Below are positions 54,342 through 63,186 of a stretch of 64,000 nucleotides of DNA, one piece after another. The notes below the pieces were generated by a model. That model ran no database searches, had not been told where the DNA came from, and worked only from the letters and a program-made list of their open reading frames with translations. Positions within the stretch are counted from its first letter, which is position 1; every line of letters starts with the position of its first letter. Source of the DNA: Brenneria nigrifluens DSM 30175 = ATCC 13028 (GTDB lineage Bacteria > Pseudomonadota > Gammaproteobacteria > Enterobacterales > Enterobacteriaceae). The DNA lies in assembly GCF_005484965.1 (NCBI RefSeq), contig NZ_CP034036.1:3348001-3412000 (forward strand), read 5' to 3'. Made by a program: the position numbers and the translations under genes.

Positions 54342-55787
54342 ATGGCAACCCAGGCTACGGATGCTTCACTTTCCCCGGCGCTGACCGCTTTTTCACTGGA
54401 GACCAAGGCACTTGGTCATGCATTGAATCATATCATGCAGCGCCAGGTGGATTATGCCGATCTCTATTTTCAGCGCCGCCAGCAGGAAAGTTGGCAGTTG
54501 GAAAACGGCATCGTGCGTCCGACCGGTTTCAGCCGAGATCAGGGCATCGGCGTCAGGGCCGTCAGCGGGGAAAAAACCGCGTTCTCCTATACCAATAACA
54601 TTTCCGCCGCCGCCTTGCTGAATGCGGCCGGTACGGTCAGAGAAATTACCCGGCAGGGACAAAACGCCAGCGTGGCGCTGCCTGCGTCGCTGCCGCAAGG
54701 CATAACTTCACTCTATCCGCAGGATAACCCGCTGACCTCCATCACCGAGCGGCAAAAATGCGACCTGCTGGCATCCATCGATCGCCAGGCCAAAGCCCGC
54801 GATCCGCGCGTCACCCGGGTGAGCGCCTATCTTGGCGCGTCATATGAAACCATCCTGATCGCCCGACACGACGGCAAACTGGCTACCGATGTCCGCCCGC
54901 TGGTCAACCTGACGATCGCTGTCGTGGCGGAACAACAGGGCCGCCGCGAAACCGGCTCCAGCGGCGGCGGAAGACGCCTCGATTATCGCTTCTTCGACGC
55001 AGAGAGCGTGACCCGCTGGGTATGCAAAGCCGTCGATCAAGCGCTGAACAATCTGGAAGCCGGCCCGGCTCCCGCCGGCACTTACAGCGTGGTGCTGGGG
55101 GCCGGTTCCCCCGGCATCCTGCTGCACGAAGCCATCGGGCACGGGCTGGAAGGCGATTTCAACCGTAAAGGTAGTTCGGCATTTTCCAATCTGCTGGGAG
55201 AACGCGTTGCGGCCAAAGGCATTACCGTGGTGGATGACGGTACGATGGCATCACGCCGCGGTTCGCTTCATGTGGATGATGAAGGCACCCCCACCCAGAC
55301 CACCGCGCTGATTGAAGACGGTATTCTGCGCGGCTACTTGCAGGACAGCCTGAATGCCATGCTGATGAACGCCGCACTGACGGGCAACGCCCGCCGGACC
55401 TCCTACGCCTCGCTGCCGCTGCCGCGCATGACCAATACCTATATGCTGGCGGGACAGTATCCCGCCGACGAGATTATCGCCTCGGTGAAGAACGGGGTCT
55501 ATGCCGCCGGCTTTAGCGGCGGACAGGTCGATATCAGCAGCGGCAAGTATGTGTTTGCAACCACCGAAGCCTATCTGATTGAAAATGGGAAAATCACCCG
55601 TCCGGTGAAGGGGGCGACGCTGATCGGCCACGGACCGGAGGCGCTACTGCACGTTTCGATGGTCGGCAATAATCTGGCGTTGGACGAGGGCAATATCAGT
55701 TGCAGCAAGGAAGGCCAGACATTACCCGTCAGCGTCGGTCAGCCGACGCTGCGTATCGATAATATGACGGTGGGCGGTTCGCAGTGA
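54342..55787 (+). CDS. TldD-like metalloprotease subunit
   Basis: 481 residues, close to E. coli TldD (481), with the zinc motif LLHEAIGHGLEGDFNRKG (His262, Glu263, His267). The conserved VVDDGTMASRRGSLHVDDEG, RMTNTYML, GGQVDISSGK and VGQPTLRIDNMTVGG stretches are also present. Active-site features are intact, so a working protease with the preceding TldE-like subunit is expected. AGGATAATCAA precedes the ATG; gap of 32 bp. The core E. coli tldD and tldE genes are unlinked, so this adjacent pair is probably an extra copy. Confidence 0.92.
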   Translation: MATQATDASLSPALTAFSLETKALGHALNHIMQRQVDYADLYFQRRQQESWQLENGIVRPTGFSRDQGIGVRAVSGEKTAFSYTNNISAAALLNAAGTVREITRQGQNASVALPASLPQGITSLYPQDNPLTSITERQKCDLLASIDRQAKARDPRVTRVSAYLGASYETILIARHDGKLATDVRPLVNLTIAVVAEQQGRRETGSSGGGRRLDYRFFDAESVTRWVCKAVDQALNNLEAGPAPAGTYSVVLGAGSPGILLHEAIGHGLEGDFNRKGSSAFSNLLGERVAAKGITVVDDGTMASRRGSLHVDDEGTPTQTTALIEDGILRGYLQDSLNAMLMNAALTGNARRTSYASLPLPRMTNTYMLAGQYPADEIIASVKNGVYAAGFSGGQVDISSGKYVFATTEAYLIENGKITRPVKGATLIGHGPEALLHVSMVGNNLALDEGNISCSKEGQTLPVSVGQPTLRIDNMTVGGSQ

Positions 55788-55836
55788 AGCGCTCGCCGAA
55801 CGTTTTTGCGCACTTGCCTGCCTAAAGGGAGAAACG

Positions 55837-57102
55837 ATGTCCGACGTCATTATCACCGCCAGCGATGCCACGCTGGATAACTTGCTCAAAAATAGCGACA
55901 AACCGGTATTGCTCGATTTGTGGGCGCCCTGGTGCCAACCGTGCAAAACGCTGGCGCCGCTGCTGGAGGCGCTGGCCGACAACACGCCGGACGATCTGAC
56001 CGTCGCCAAGCTGAATGTCGAGCAATATCCCGACCTCATGCGGCGTTTTGGCGTTCGCGGCATCCCCACGCTATTGCTGTTCAAAGACGGGCGGGAAATC
56101 TCGCGGCAGATCGGCGTGAAAACGCTGCCGCAGCTGCGCGGCTGGTTGGCATCGCACCAGATTACCGTTCAGCAGAATGCGCAGCCGGTGACCGACGCCG
56201 CCGTAAGCTGGGGAGCGTTTTATGGCGATGCCTCTCTGCACGCTTTCTTACATCAGCGTCTGCGGCAACATGCGGCAGACGGCGAGATCGCCATCTCCTT
56301 CTCGCCATACTGGCAGGAAAACAAAGGCACCATCTCCGCAGCTTTTGTCCACTGCGCCCGTATTGAGGTCTTTGAGCGCGTTACCGGGCTGCCGGCCTCT
56401 CTCGCGTTACTACTGGAGAATCTCACCTGCGCCACCCCGCGGCAGGTTGATGCGCTCTTTGACGCCGTCGGGCCAGGTAAGGCGGTAGGCGACATACCGC
56501 TGCAATGGCTCCATCTCTGGTTAGGCGACGCGGAAAATCCCTGGTCGGACTGGCTGACGGATCGCTCGCTGGACGACCTGCGCCGGCAGTGGCGGCGCCT
56601 CGCGGCCCGTCAGGCCGCCGGTGAGACGGTGGCCGAAAGCGAATGGGCGCGATTACACCAGCAGGCGACGGCGCGGCAAGAAAAGGCCGGAATTGAGCAG
56701 GGGCTGGAAAAAAACATCGCCGCCCTGCTTGCCATACTCTCCCCGCCGCCGGCCCCTGCCGATGCGGCTAGCTGGCAAGGCATCAAGCTCTATCTTGGCT
56801 TCGCACTGGCGGAAATTCTACGCATTGAGGCCGGATGGAGCAATGAAGAGCGCGCAACGCCGGACAAGCGCCACCTGTGGTTTAAGAAGCATGAAGCGGC
56901 CGCGCCCGGCAAACGGCTGACGGATGAACGCATCGCCGAACTGCGCGCACGGTGGCTTCAGGAAAACCCCGAATTTTCCGCCAAAGAAGACGAGTTTTAC
57001 CGGCAATATCCCTCACTGCAAGAGCAGCAAAAAGCGCCATTGCAGGAAAAACTATGGCGCCTGCTGCGTAACGCGCCGCTCTGCAAACCACAACCTGAGT
57101 AA
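55837..57102 (+). CDS. Thioredoxin-domain protein with large unknown C-terminal region
   Basis: 421 residues. Residues 1-110 form a thioredoxin fold with active site WCQPC (32-36, Gln in place of the usual Gly) and the cis-proline in RGIPTLLLF (Pro77). The remaining 310 residues are mostly helical and charged, with no family I recognise; the tail has a KHLWFKKHEAAAPGKRL-like basic patch. No signal peptide, so it should act in the cytoplasm. It is 49 bp after tldD and may reduce disulfides in the imported substrate before TldD/E cleavage (inference). Confidence 0.82.
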   Translation: MSDVIITASDATLDNLLKNSDKPVLLDLWAPWCQPCKTLAPLLEALADNTPDDLTVAKLNVEQYPDLMRRFGVRGIPTLLLFKDGREISRQIGVKTLPQLRGWLASHQITVQQNAQPVTDAAVSWGAFYGDASLHAFLHQRLRQHAADGEIAISFSPYWQENKGTISAAFVHCARIEVFERVTGLPASLALLLENLTCATPRQVDALFDAVGPGKAVGDIPLQWLHLWLGDAENPWSDWLTDRSLDDLRRQWRRLAARQAAGETVAESEWARLHQQATARQEKAGIEQGLEKNIAALLAILSPPPAPADAASWQGIKLYLGFALAEILRIEAGWSNEERATPDKRHLWFKKHEAAAPGKRLTDERIAELRARWLQENPEFSAKEDEFYRQYPSLQEQQKAPLQEKLWRLLRNAPLCKPQPE

Positions 57103-57108
57103 CGGCGG

Positions 57109-59187
57109 TCATTTAGCGCCCCCTTCCGTCGATATCGCCCCGTCAGGCTGCGTCCGGCGTCGCCAGACATCATATGCCGCGCTATCGTGCTGTTCCAGCG
57201 CCAGTGCGGTTTCTTCACGCCAGCGTTGCAGCAACGTTTTTTTCCCCGACAGGCCGAGTGCGTTGACCATCTGTTCGATATCCCGCGGTTTTTCACCCAG
57301 CAGACGCAGCGCGGGCAACGGTAATGCGCTATTGGCGAGCAGCCGGCACAGCGCGGCGAAGCTGGCCTCCATCGGCCGACTGGCGAAAGCGAATCCCGCA
57401 AGCGCACGCCAGTCCTCGTCATCCAGCGCGGTGCTTTCATCCAGCGGCAACGGCAGATCGAGCGGGATGACGCGACACAGCCAGAACCAATCCCGCGCCA
57501 GTTGCCGGGTCGCCTGCTCGGCCAGTGAATAACCTTCGTCACTCAGGGGCAATAACGCCATCGCGCTGTAACAGCCGCTGCTGGCCTCAAGATGGCTGCC
57601 GATGCGCGCCAGTTGAAAACCGCATGAACGCCAGAAGGCCCACAGAGCCGGCTGGTAGCCGAAACTGACCGACAGATAATCCAATCCCTGTGACCGCGCA
57701 GCCAGTATCTGATGCGCGATCATGGCTTGCCCGATGCCTTGCCGCCGGTAAACGGCAGCCACCGCGATACGGCTGATGCGCCGCGAGCGAAGCGTCGGCG
57801 CACGCCATAGCCCGGCATGCGCCGCCAGCGATTGCGCCGCCAGATTGCCGCGCGGACGGCGCCGCCCGGCCCACACCTCGTGCGCCAGCTCGCGGGATAA
57901 ACCGCCTTCATCCACCAGCCACAGCACGCCGTTGAGCGCGCCGGCTACGCTGGCGCTGTAGACATGCATACCGGGCGCATCCAGCAGACGGCGCAAATCA
58001 AGCGGCGAGGTACGGTAGTGCGCGCTGCATAACAACGCATAGCACTGCTGTAAACGCTGCGGCCGCCGCAGCCAGCCGGCGGCGCTTTCTTCACGCAGCT
58101 CGGGGGCGGCGCCTGACGGCGCCGAATGGCTTTCGTCCGCTATCAGGCCGGGTTCCGCAAACAGCAGCGCATTATCCAGCACGCGTTCCAGCGGATCGTC
58201 CTCAGCCCAGCGTAGCGGCTTATCCAGAGTAAAAACCCGGCATTGCGGCAGCAAGGCGCAAAACTTGAGCAGGAAACCGCGCCCGGTGCCTTCATACCCC
58301 TGCACGGTGGTGGTCATCAGAATACGCCGGAAATAGGGCAGCAGCGCCGTCAGCACCGAAGAAGGGATCGCCGCCGCTTCATCGATCAATAACCAATCAA
58401 CCGCGGGGCGCGGATTGAGGCGGCAATGTTCCAGCAGCGCATCAGGCGCCCAGAAGCGAGTATCGCCGCGGGCATGCCGTTGCAGTACGTCGGTGGCTGA
58501 GCGGGAAGGCGCGGTAGCCCAGCACGCTCCCGCGCGGCGTCGGGTCAACATGCCGGCCAGCGCCGACTTGCCCCGGCCGCGCGGCGCTATGACCACATAG
58601 ACGCCCGGCGGGGCGGCGATTAACTGTTGCAAAACCGCCAGTTGCTGATCCGTCGGCTCGCCGTCGGGGGGCTGCCGCTCAGGCCGCGAATGCAGCGGGC
58701 TGACTGCCGGCGTCTCACCCTGACGCCAGACGGCGACTTCATCATCCGCCAGCAAATGCCGCTGAAGATGGCGGACAAAATGGGGCGTGGAGATCGGCTG
58801 GGGCCGTTCACTCCAGCGCAGGCTGTCTTCATCCGGCCGATGCGCCCACGATTGCCATTCCGGCGCCAGCAGGATCAACCAGCTTCCGGCGCGCAGCGTA
58901 CCCGCCAGCATCGCCCAGGCTTCCACGTCCAGCCCCTGGCGGGCATCAAATATCGCATGGGTGAACTCCCGCCCGAGCAAGGTCCGCACCTTAGCGGCGG
59001 CTAACGACGTCACGCCCGGCGGCGCATGCGCACCAATCCACAGCCAATCGCCCTCCAGTTGACGGCGCAGCCTCAGCGCCTGGATTTCGCACCAGCCCGG
59101 CTCCCCGCTGAGCACCATCAGGCGACGCACGCGGCTGTGCCGCTGTCGGCGCTGGCCGTTGACGAAATCGGAGAAGAAGTCGGTCAT
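57109..59187 (-). CDS. tmcA: tRNA(Met) cytidine acetyltransferase
   Basis: Makes N4-acetylcytidine at the wobble base of elongator tRNA-Met, two copies of which are in this window. 692 residues: an N-terminal domain, an RNA-helicase-like ATPase module with Walker A APRGRGKSALAG (near 205) and a DEAA box LLIDEAAAIPS, a GNAT acetyltransferase domain (AVAAVYRRQGIGQAMIAHQ), and a C-terminal tRNA-binding part. It converges on the thioredoxin gene with 6 bp between them. Confidence 0.93.
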   Translation of the reverse strand: MTDFFSDFVNGQRRQRHSRVRRLMVLSGEPGWCEIQALRLRRQLEGDWLWIGAHAPPGVTSLAAAKVRTLLGREFTHAIFDARQGLDVEAWAMLAGTLRAGSWLILLAPEWQSWAHRPDEDSLRWSERPQPISTPHFVRHLQRHLLADDEVAVWRQGETPAVSPLHSRPERQPPDGEPTDQQLAVLQQLIAAPPGVYVVIAPRGRGKSALAGMLTRRRAGACWATAPSRSATDVLQRHARGDTRFWAPDALLEHCRLNPRPAVDWLLIDEAAAIPSSVLTALLPYFRRILMTTTVQGYEGTGRGFLLKFCALLPQCRVFTLDKPLRWAEDDPLERVLDNALLFAEPGLIADESHSAPSGAAPELREESAAGWLRRPQRLQQCYALLCSAHYRTSPLDLRRLLDAPGMHVYSASVAGALNGVLWLVDEGGLSRELAHEVWAGRRRPRGNLAAQSLAAHAGLWRAPTLRSRRISRIAVAAVYRRQGIGQAMIAHQILAARSQGLDYLSVSFGYQPALWAFWRSCGFQLARIGSHLEASSGCYSAMALLPLSDEGYSLAEQATRQLARDWFWLCRVIPLDLPLPLDESTALDDEDWRALAGFAFASRPMEASFAALCRLLANSALPLPALRLLGEKPRDIEQMVNALGLSGKKTLLQRWREETALALEQHDSAAYDVWRRRTQPDGAISTEGGAK

Positions 59188-59198
59188 GGCAAAGACGA

Positions 59199-59651
59199 TC
59201 AGGTTTTACCGATCAGTAAAGAGAGAATACCCGCGGCAATCAACGGCCCGACCGGGACGCCGCGGAACAACGCCACGCCCATCACGGTTCCCACCAGCAG
59301 CCCCGCCACTACCGAAGGCTGGTTGCTCATCAGGGAAACGCCTCGCCCCCCCAGCCAGGACACGACGACGCCAATAACAATCGCCAGCAGCGATTTCCAA
59401 CTCAGAAAAGAGTTAATGACGTCCGCCGCGCTAATTTTTCCGCTGGCGATCGGCGTCATCACACCAATGGTGAGAATGACAATCCCAATCGTCAGACCGT
59501 ATTTTTCTATCCACGGGAAATAGTTATTCAGCGGGGTAATGCGCACGGCCAATAAAATCAGAATAGCCAGCGTAACGGTCATGTTGTGACTGATAATGCC
59601 CAGTCCGGCCAGAACCAGCAGGATCAACAGCGTTGGATCAAAGTAGGCCAT
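59199..59651 (-). CDS. yeaL: DUF441 membrane protein (YeaL family)
   Basis: 150 residues with four or five membrane helices, starting MAYFDPTLLILLVLAG. Conserved FFPWIEKYGLTIGI-like, SWLGGRGVSLM and GVALFRGVPVGPLIAAG stretches match E. coli YeaL. Start at 59651 with AAGGATTTTTC upstream; a 24-codon extension is rejected. Function unknown. It lies 11 bp upstream of tmcA on the same strand, so the two may be co-transcribed. The 286 bp to its right hold no gene. Confidence 0.9.
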   Translation of the reverse strand: MAYFDPTLLILLVLAGLGIISHNMTVTLAILILLAVRITPLNNYFPWIEKYGLTIGIVILTIGVMTPIASGKISAADVINSFLSWKSLLAIVIGVVVSWLGGRGVSLMSNQPSVVAGLLVGTVMGVALFRGVPVGPLIAAGILSLLIGKT

Positions 59652-59937
59652 GAAAAATCCTTGCCCATAAGTCAGAAAAAAGTCATCGAGAGCGACATAC
59701 GCAAAAGCGACTAATGATAGCATCAGACAATGTGACTCAAGGGATTAATTCACAAAATCCACCCATAAACCCTATTGAAAATACCCAATATATTTATGGT
59801 GGATTATCCCTCCCGTCTCCGGGGGACAACGCGCGGTGTTTTTTCCAAGATGCAGGAAGGCGGCGTCCTAACGGGACAAGGCCCACAAGGGGCCCGGTAA
59901 CAAAATGAAGGGGATATTCAACCAGCCAGGCATAGCG

Positions 59938-61134
59938 TCAGAAGAATGTCGGCATTATTTCAACAACGTTCAGATCATCATCGACCAAACAGACCTGGCG
60001 CCACTTATCAAATGTCAGACACGGATGAGAGGCGCCAAACGCAATGATATCGCCCACGCGAAGACCGTGTTCCGCCGGTATCTGTAAAAAGGCGTGCTGA
60101 TCCATCATTGCCGTGATGCGATAGTCCCGCCCAAAGACAACAGGATCACGTTCGTCTGAAGGATAATGACACAGCGGTTCAGGATATCCGGCGTCAAAGG
60201 CGATGTCCCGTTTGCCAAATGCGATAATGGCGCATCCTGCCTCTGGCAGGGATTGCACATGGGCCCATACTTCCATCGCTGGCAGCAATGCGCCATCCAT
60301 CTCCGGATGACGATGCAACACACCGGCCTGCGCCACTTTATATAATCCATGGTCGTGAACCAGATAACACCCCGGTCGCAGCAAAGGAGTAAACAACATA
60401 TCCGCCTGTAGCCGGGCAAATTCGCCAGCGATCAAATCGTACCAGGCAGAACCAGACGCGGTGATATAAGGATGACGAATGCCAAATCGCCCTTGTCCCT
60501 GTAGCGACATGGCGGTTTCCACCAGATAGGCGGCAAAGGCCTGGATCGCGCCTTCCGGCCGCTCGCCATGGATCACCCCTTCATAGCCTTCAATACCCGT
60601 CAACACCAGCGCGGGTGAAGCGTCGATAGCGGCCAGCACGGCGTTAATCTGCCGATCGGTTCGGCAGCCGCAGCGACCATGGGATACGCCAATTTCCAGC
60701 ATCACGTTCAACTGTAGTCCCTGAGCTCCAAAGTAATCCCCCAGCACCCGCACGTTATCCGGATTTTCCACCAGACAGTGGAACTCCAACCCGCCCTGTT
60801 TCAGCAAACCAGCGATAATTGCCATATTGGGCTCGCCAACAAGTTGGTTCGCCATCAAAACTCGCCGCACCCCGTGCTCATAGGCCACTGAGCTTTGCAC
60901 TGCTGTCGCCAGGGTAATTCCCCACGCGCCTTGTTCTAACTGACGCTGAAAAAGCGCAGGCGTCATGGTCGTTTTTCCGTGCGGCGCCAACTGCGCGCGA
61001 TGCGCATTGGCATAGTTCTGCATCCAACGCAGATTATGATTCAGTGCCTGTTGGTGCAGTACCAGTGCGGGCAGGCTGACCTGTTTCAGAAGGCTGTCGC
61101 CTAATCGGGCACTGCCTTTATCAGAGTGAGACAT
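59938..61134 (-). CDS. D-serine dehydratase-like / amino acid deaminase, PLP fold-type III
   Basis: 398 residues with an alanine-racemase-type N-terminal barrel: the PLP lysine is in LAPHGKTTM (Lys54). The C-terminal DSD1-like domain has the metal motif ASHPCLTFDKW. Members deaminate D-serine or D-threonine or cleave D-threo-3-hydroxyamino acids. The exact substrate is not readable. It is last in an operon with an IclR regulator, RidA and a polar amino acid importer, which supports a catabolic deaminase producing an enamine intermediate. Confidence 0.87.
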   Translation of the reverse strand: MSHSDKGSARLGDSLLKQVSLPALVLHQQALNHNLRWMQNYANAHRAQLAPHGKTTMTPALFQRQLEQGAWGITLATAVQSSVAYEHGVRRVLMANQLVGEPNMAIIAGLLKQGGLEFHCLVENPDNVRVLGDYFGAQGLQLNVMLEIGVSHGRCGCRTDRQINAVLAAIDASPALVLTGIEGYEGVIHGERPEGAIQAFAAYLVETAMSLQGQGRFGIRHPYITASGSAWYDLIAGEFARLQADMLFTPLLRPGCYLVHDHGLYKVAQAGVLHRHPEMDGALLPAMEVWAHVQSLPEAGCAIIAFGKRDIAFDAGYPEPLCHYPSDERDPVVFGRDYRITAMMDQHAFLQIPAEHGLRVGDIIAFGASHPCLTFDKWRQVCLVDDDLNVVEIMPTFF

Positions 61135-61149
61135 ATCATGTACTCCAGG

Positions 61150-61938
61150 TTATCTGCTTTGCTTTCCGGCCAAGCGTTGCTCCATCGCCCGCGCGCACTC
61201 CGTCAGCACGCTACGGTAATGATCATGGTTAACATAAGCGTCACCACGTGGCGCCACAATACAAAACGTGGCGATACACTGACGTTGAATATTGTAAACA
61301 CCGGCAGCAAAACAGTGAGTATAGGTATCCGCTATGCTATCGAAAGAGAAAAAGCCGTCTCGGTGCGACTGACGGATCTCATGTAAAAATCGATCTGGCG
61401 ATAATCTTGTGCCATCCGGTAACGTGAAATCATCTGCTGGAACGAAGTCGAGGATCTCTTCATCGCTCATATGTCCCAGCAACAATCGCCCGGAAGCCGT
61501 CCAGGGGAGCGGGATGTCCTCCCCCACGCCAGAAGAAATACGGAAGGCGCGCTCGCCCTCACGCATCAGCGCAACGTTATATTTTCGCCCGTTAAGCAGA
61601 CACATCTGCGCGGTCTCATGGGTACGTTCGACGATCTGTTCCAGAAAATGATCGGCTTCGCGGGTAAAATCAAAATGGTTAAGGTGTGCTTGGCCAAGAA
61701 AATAGAGCTCTCTTCCCAGGTACACCAAACCGTCATGACCAACCGACTCAAGAATTCGCCGTTCTTGCAGCAACGCGACCAACTCATACACCGTTGATTT
61801 CGGGGCATTAATCCCCTTGGCAATATCATGCGGACGCAATGGTTGTCGCTGTATTTTCAGGTACTCTAGTATTTCGAACGCACGATCAAGCCCGCGCGCA
61901 CGCCGCTTTACATCCGGAACCGTCATGACTCCCCCCAT
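61150..61938 (-). CDS. IclR-family transcriptional regulator
   Basis: 262 residues: winged helix-turn-helix (about 34-57, LRPHDIAKGINAPKSTVYELV) and an IclR effector domain (GEDIPLPWTASGRLLLGHMSDEE, and C-terminal FCIVAPRGDAY). It lies 15 bp upstream of the deaminase gene and 25 bp downstream of RidA, same strand, so it probably controls its own operon in response to the imported amino acid or its product. The start could be five codons further in (MTVPDV). Confidence 0.92.
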   Translation of the reverse strand: MGGVMTVPDVKRRARGLDRAFEILEYLKIQRQPLRPHDIAKGINAPKSTVYELVALLQERRILESVGHDGLVYLGRELYFLGQAHLNHFDFTREADHFLEQIVERTHETAQMCLLNGRKYNVALMREGERAFRISSGVGEDIPLPWTASGRLLLGHMSDEEILDFVPADDFTLPDGTRLSPDRFLHEIRQSHRDGFFSFDSIADTYTHCFAAGVYNIQRQCIATFCIVAPRGDAYVNHDHYRSVLTECARAMEQRLAGKQSR

Positions 61939-61963
61939 CAGGTACTACTTATCTTTCAGACAG

Positions 61964-62347
61964 TTATACTGACTTATAAGCAATACAGTCAATTTCCACT
62001 TTGCAATCCACCATCATTCCGGATTGTACGCAGGCACGCGCAGGGGCATGAACAGAGAAATACTCAGCAAAGACTTTATTAAAACTCCAGAAGTCTCGGG
62101 GATCATCCAGCCACACCCCTACCCTGACGACATGTTCCAGGCCATAACCCGCTTCCTCAAGGATGGCGATCACGTTCTGCATGGCTTTATGGGTTTGAGC
62201 AATAATGCCGCCATCAATGATCTCCCCCTTCTCCATCGCTACCTGACCGGATACATATAGCCAGCCATCCGCCTCTACCGCGCGCGCAAAAGGTAATGGC
62301 TGACCGCCTGCACCACGCTCACCAGCACCGTAACGGGTAATACTCAT
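61964..62347 (-). CDS. RidA-family enamine/imine deaminase
   Basis: 127 residues of the YjgF/YER057c/UK114 family with the catalytic arginine in PARACVQSGM (Arg104) and the strand VEIDCIAY. RidA proteins hydrolyse 2-aminoacrylate and related enamines released by PLP dehydratases. That is exactly the chemistry expected of the deaminase two genes downstream. It sits between the transporter and the regulator. Confidence 0.93.
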   Translation of the reverse strand: MSITRYGAGERGAGGQPLPFARAVEADGWLYVSGQVAMEKGEIIDGGIIAQTHKAMQNVIAILEEAGYGLEHVVRVGVWLDDPRDFWSFNKVFAEYFSVHAPARACVQSGMMVDCKVEIDCIAYKSV

Positions 62348-62394
62348 ATCATCACTCCTGTGTTTGTGATTTATCGTCGGTTAAATATTGTCCG

Positions 62395-63186
62395 TTAAAA
62401 ATGAGAATGTTTAATAAACTCAGCCAAACGTGGCGACACGGGCTGATGAAATAATTGCTTAGGGGGGCCTTCCTCTTCGATGCGCCCCTGATTCATGAAA
62501 ACAATCCGGTCGGAGACTTCGTAGGCAAAACGCATTTCATGCGTGACCAGCAACATGGTCATCCCGTCTTCCGCTAGGTTTTTGATCACCGCCAGCACCT
62601 CTCCGACCAATTCGGGATCTAGCGCAGAGGTGACTTCGTCAAACAGCATCAGGCTGGGATTCATGGCAATAGCACGGGCAATAGCCACTCGCTGCTGCTG
62701 ACCACCGGACAATTGACCAGGATAGTGATCGCGACGCGCCAGTAGACCGACACGTTCCAACCAGCGCTCTGCGTTAGCAACCGCTTCATCTTTCGACATT
62801 TTTTTCACTTTCAGCAGCCCTAGCGTCACATTCTGTAGTGCCGTTAAATGCGGGAACAGATTGAACTGCTGGAATGCCATCCCCGTCATGGCACGATGCT
62901 GTGCAATCACTTTTTCAGGATGGCGTACCCGCCGGTTTTGCTGCTGGTGGTAACCGATAGGCTGATCGTTGAGGAAAATTTCTCCCTGCTGAAATTCCTC
63001 CAATAAATTTACGCAGCGCAGCAGCGTCGTTTTTCCCGAACCACTGGAGCCGATTAAGGTCACTACGTCACCACGCGCCAGCGTGAGATCAATCCCCTTA
63101 AGGACTTCAACCTGATCATATTGCTTGTGCAGTTTATTGATTTTCAAAAGCGGCGCGGCAGCCAATACGCTCTGTGCCTGATTCAT
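62395..63186 (-). CDS. Polar amino acid ABC transporter ATP-binding protein
   Basis: 263 residues, GlnQ/HisP type. Walker A is GSSGSGKTT, the signature is LSGGQQQR and Walker B is LMLFDEVTSALD (Val in place of the usual Pro). The N-terminal ~15 residues precede the domain. It overlaps the permease gene by four bases, so they are translationally coupled. Confidence 0.94.
   Translation of the reverse strand: MNQAQSVLAAAPLLKINKLHKQYDQVEVLKGIDLTLARGDVVTLIGSSGSGKTTLLRCVNLLEEFQQGEIFLNDQPIGYHQQQNRRVRHPEKVIAQHRAMTGMAFQQFNLFPHLTALQNVTLGLLKVKKMSKDEAVANAERWLERVGLLARRDHYPGQLSGGQQQRVAIARAIAMNPSLMLFDEVTSALDPELVGEVLAVIKNLAEDGMTMLLVTHEMRFAYEVSDRIVFMNQGRIEEEGPPKQLFHQPVSPRLAEFIKHSHF

Noticed and set aside
59848..59937. 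Possible third copy of the MITE-like repeat (shares GATGCAGGAAGGCGGC)
   Set aside because: Only about 15 bases match the long copy and neither terminal repeat is present, so it cannot be called a copy.
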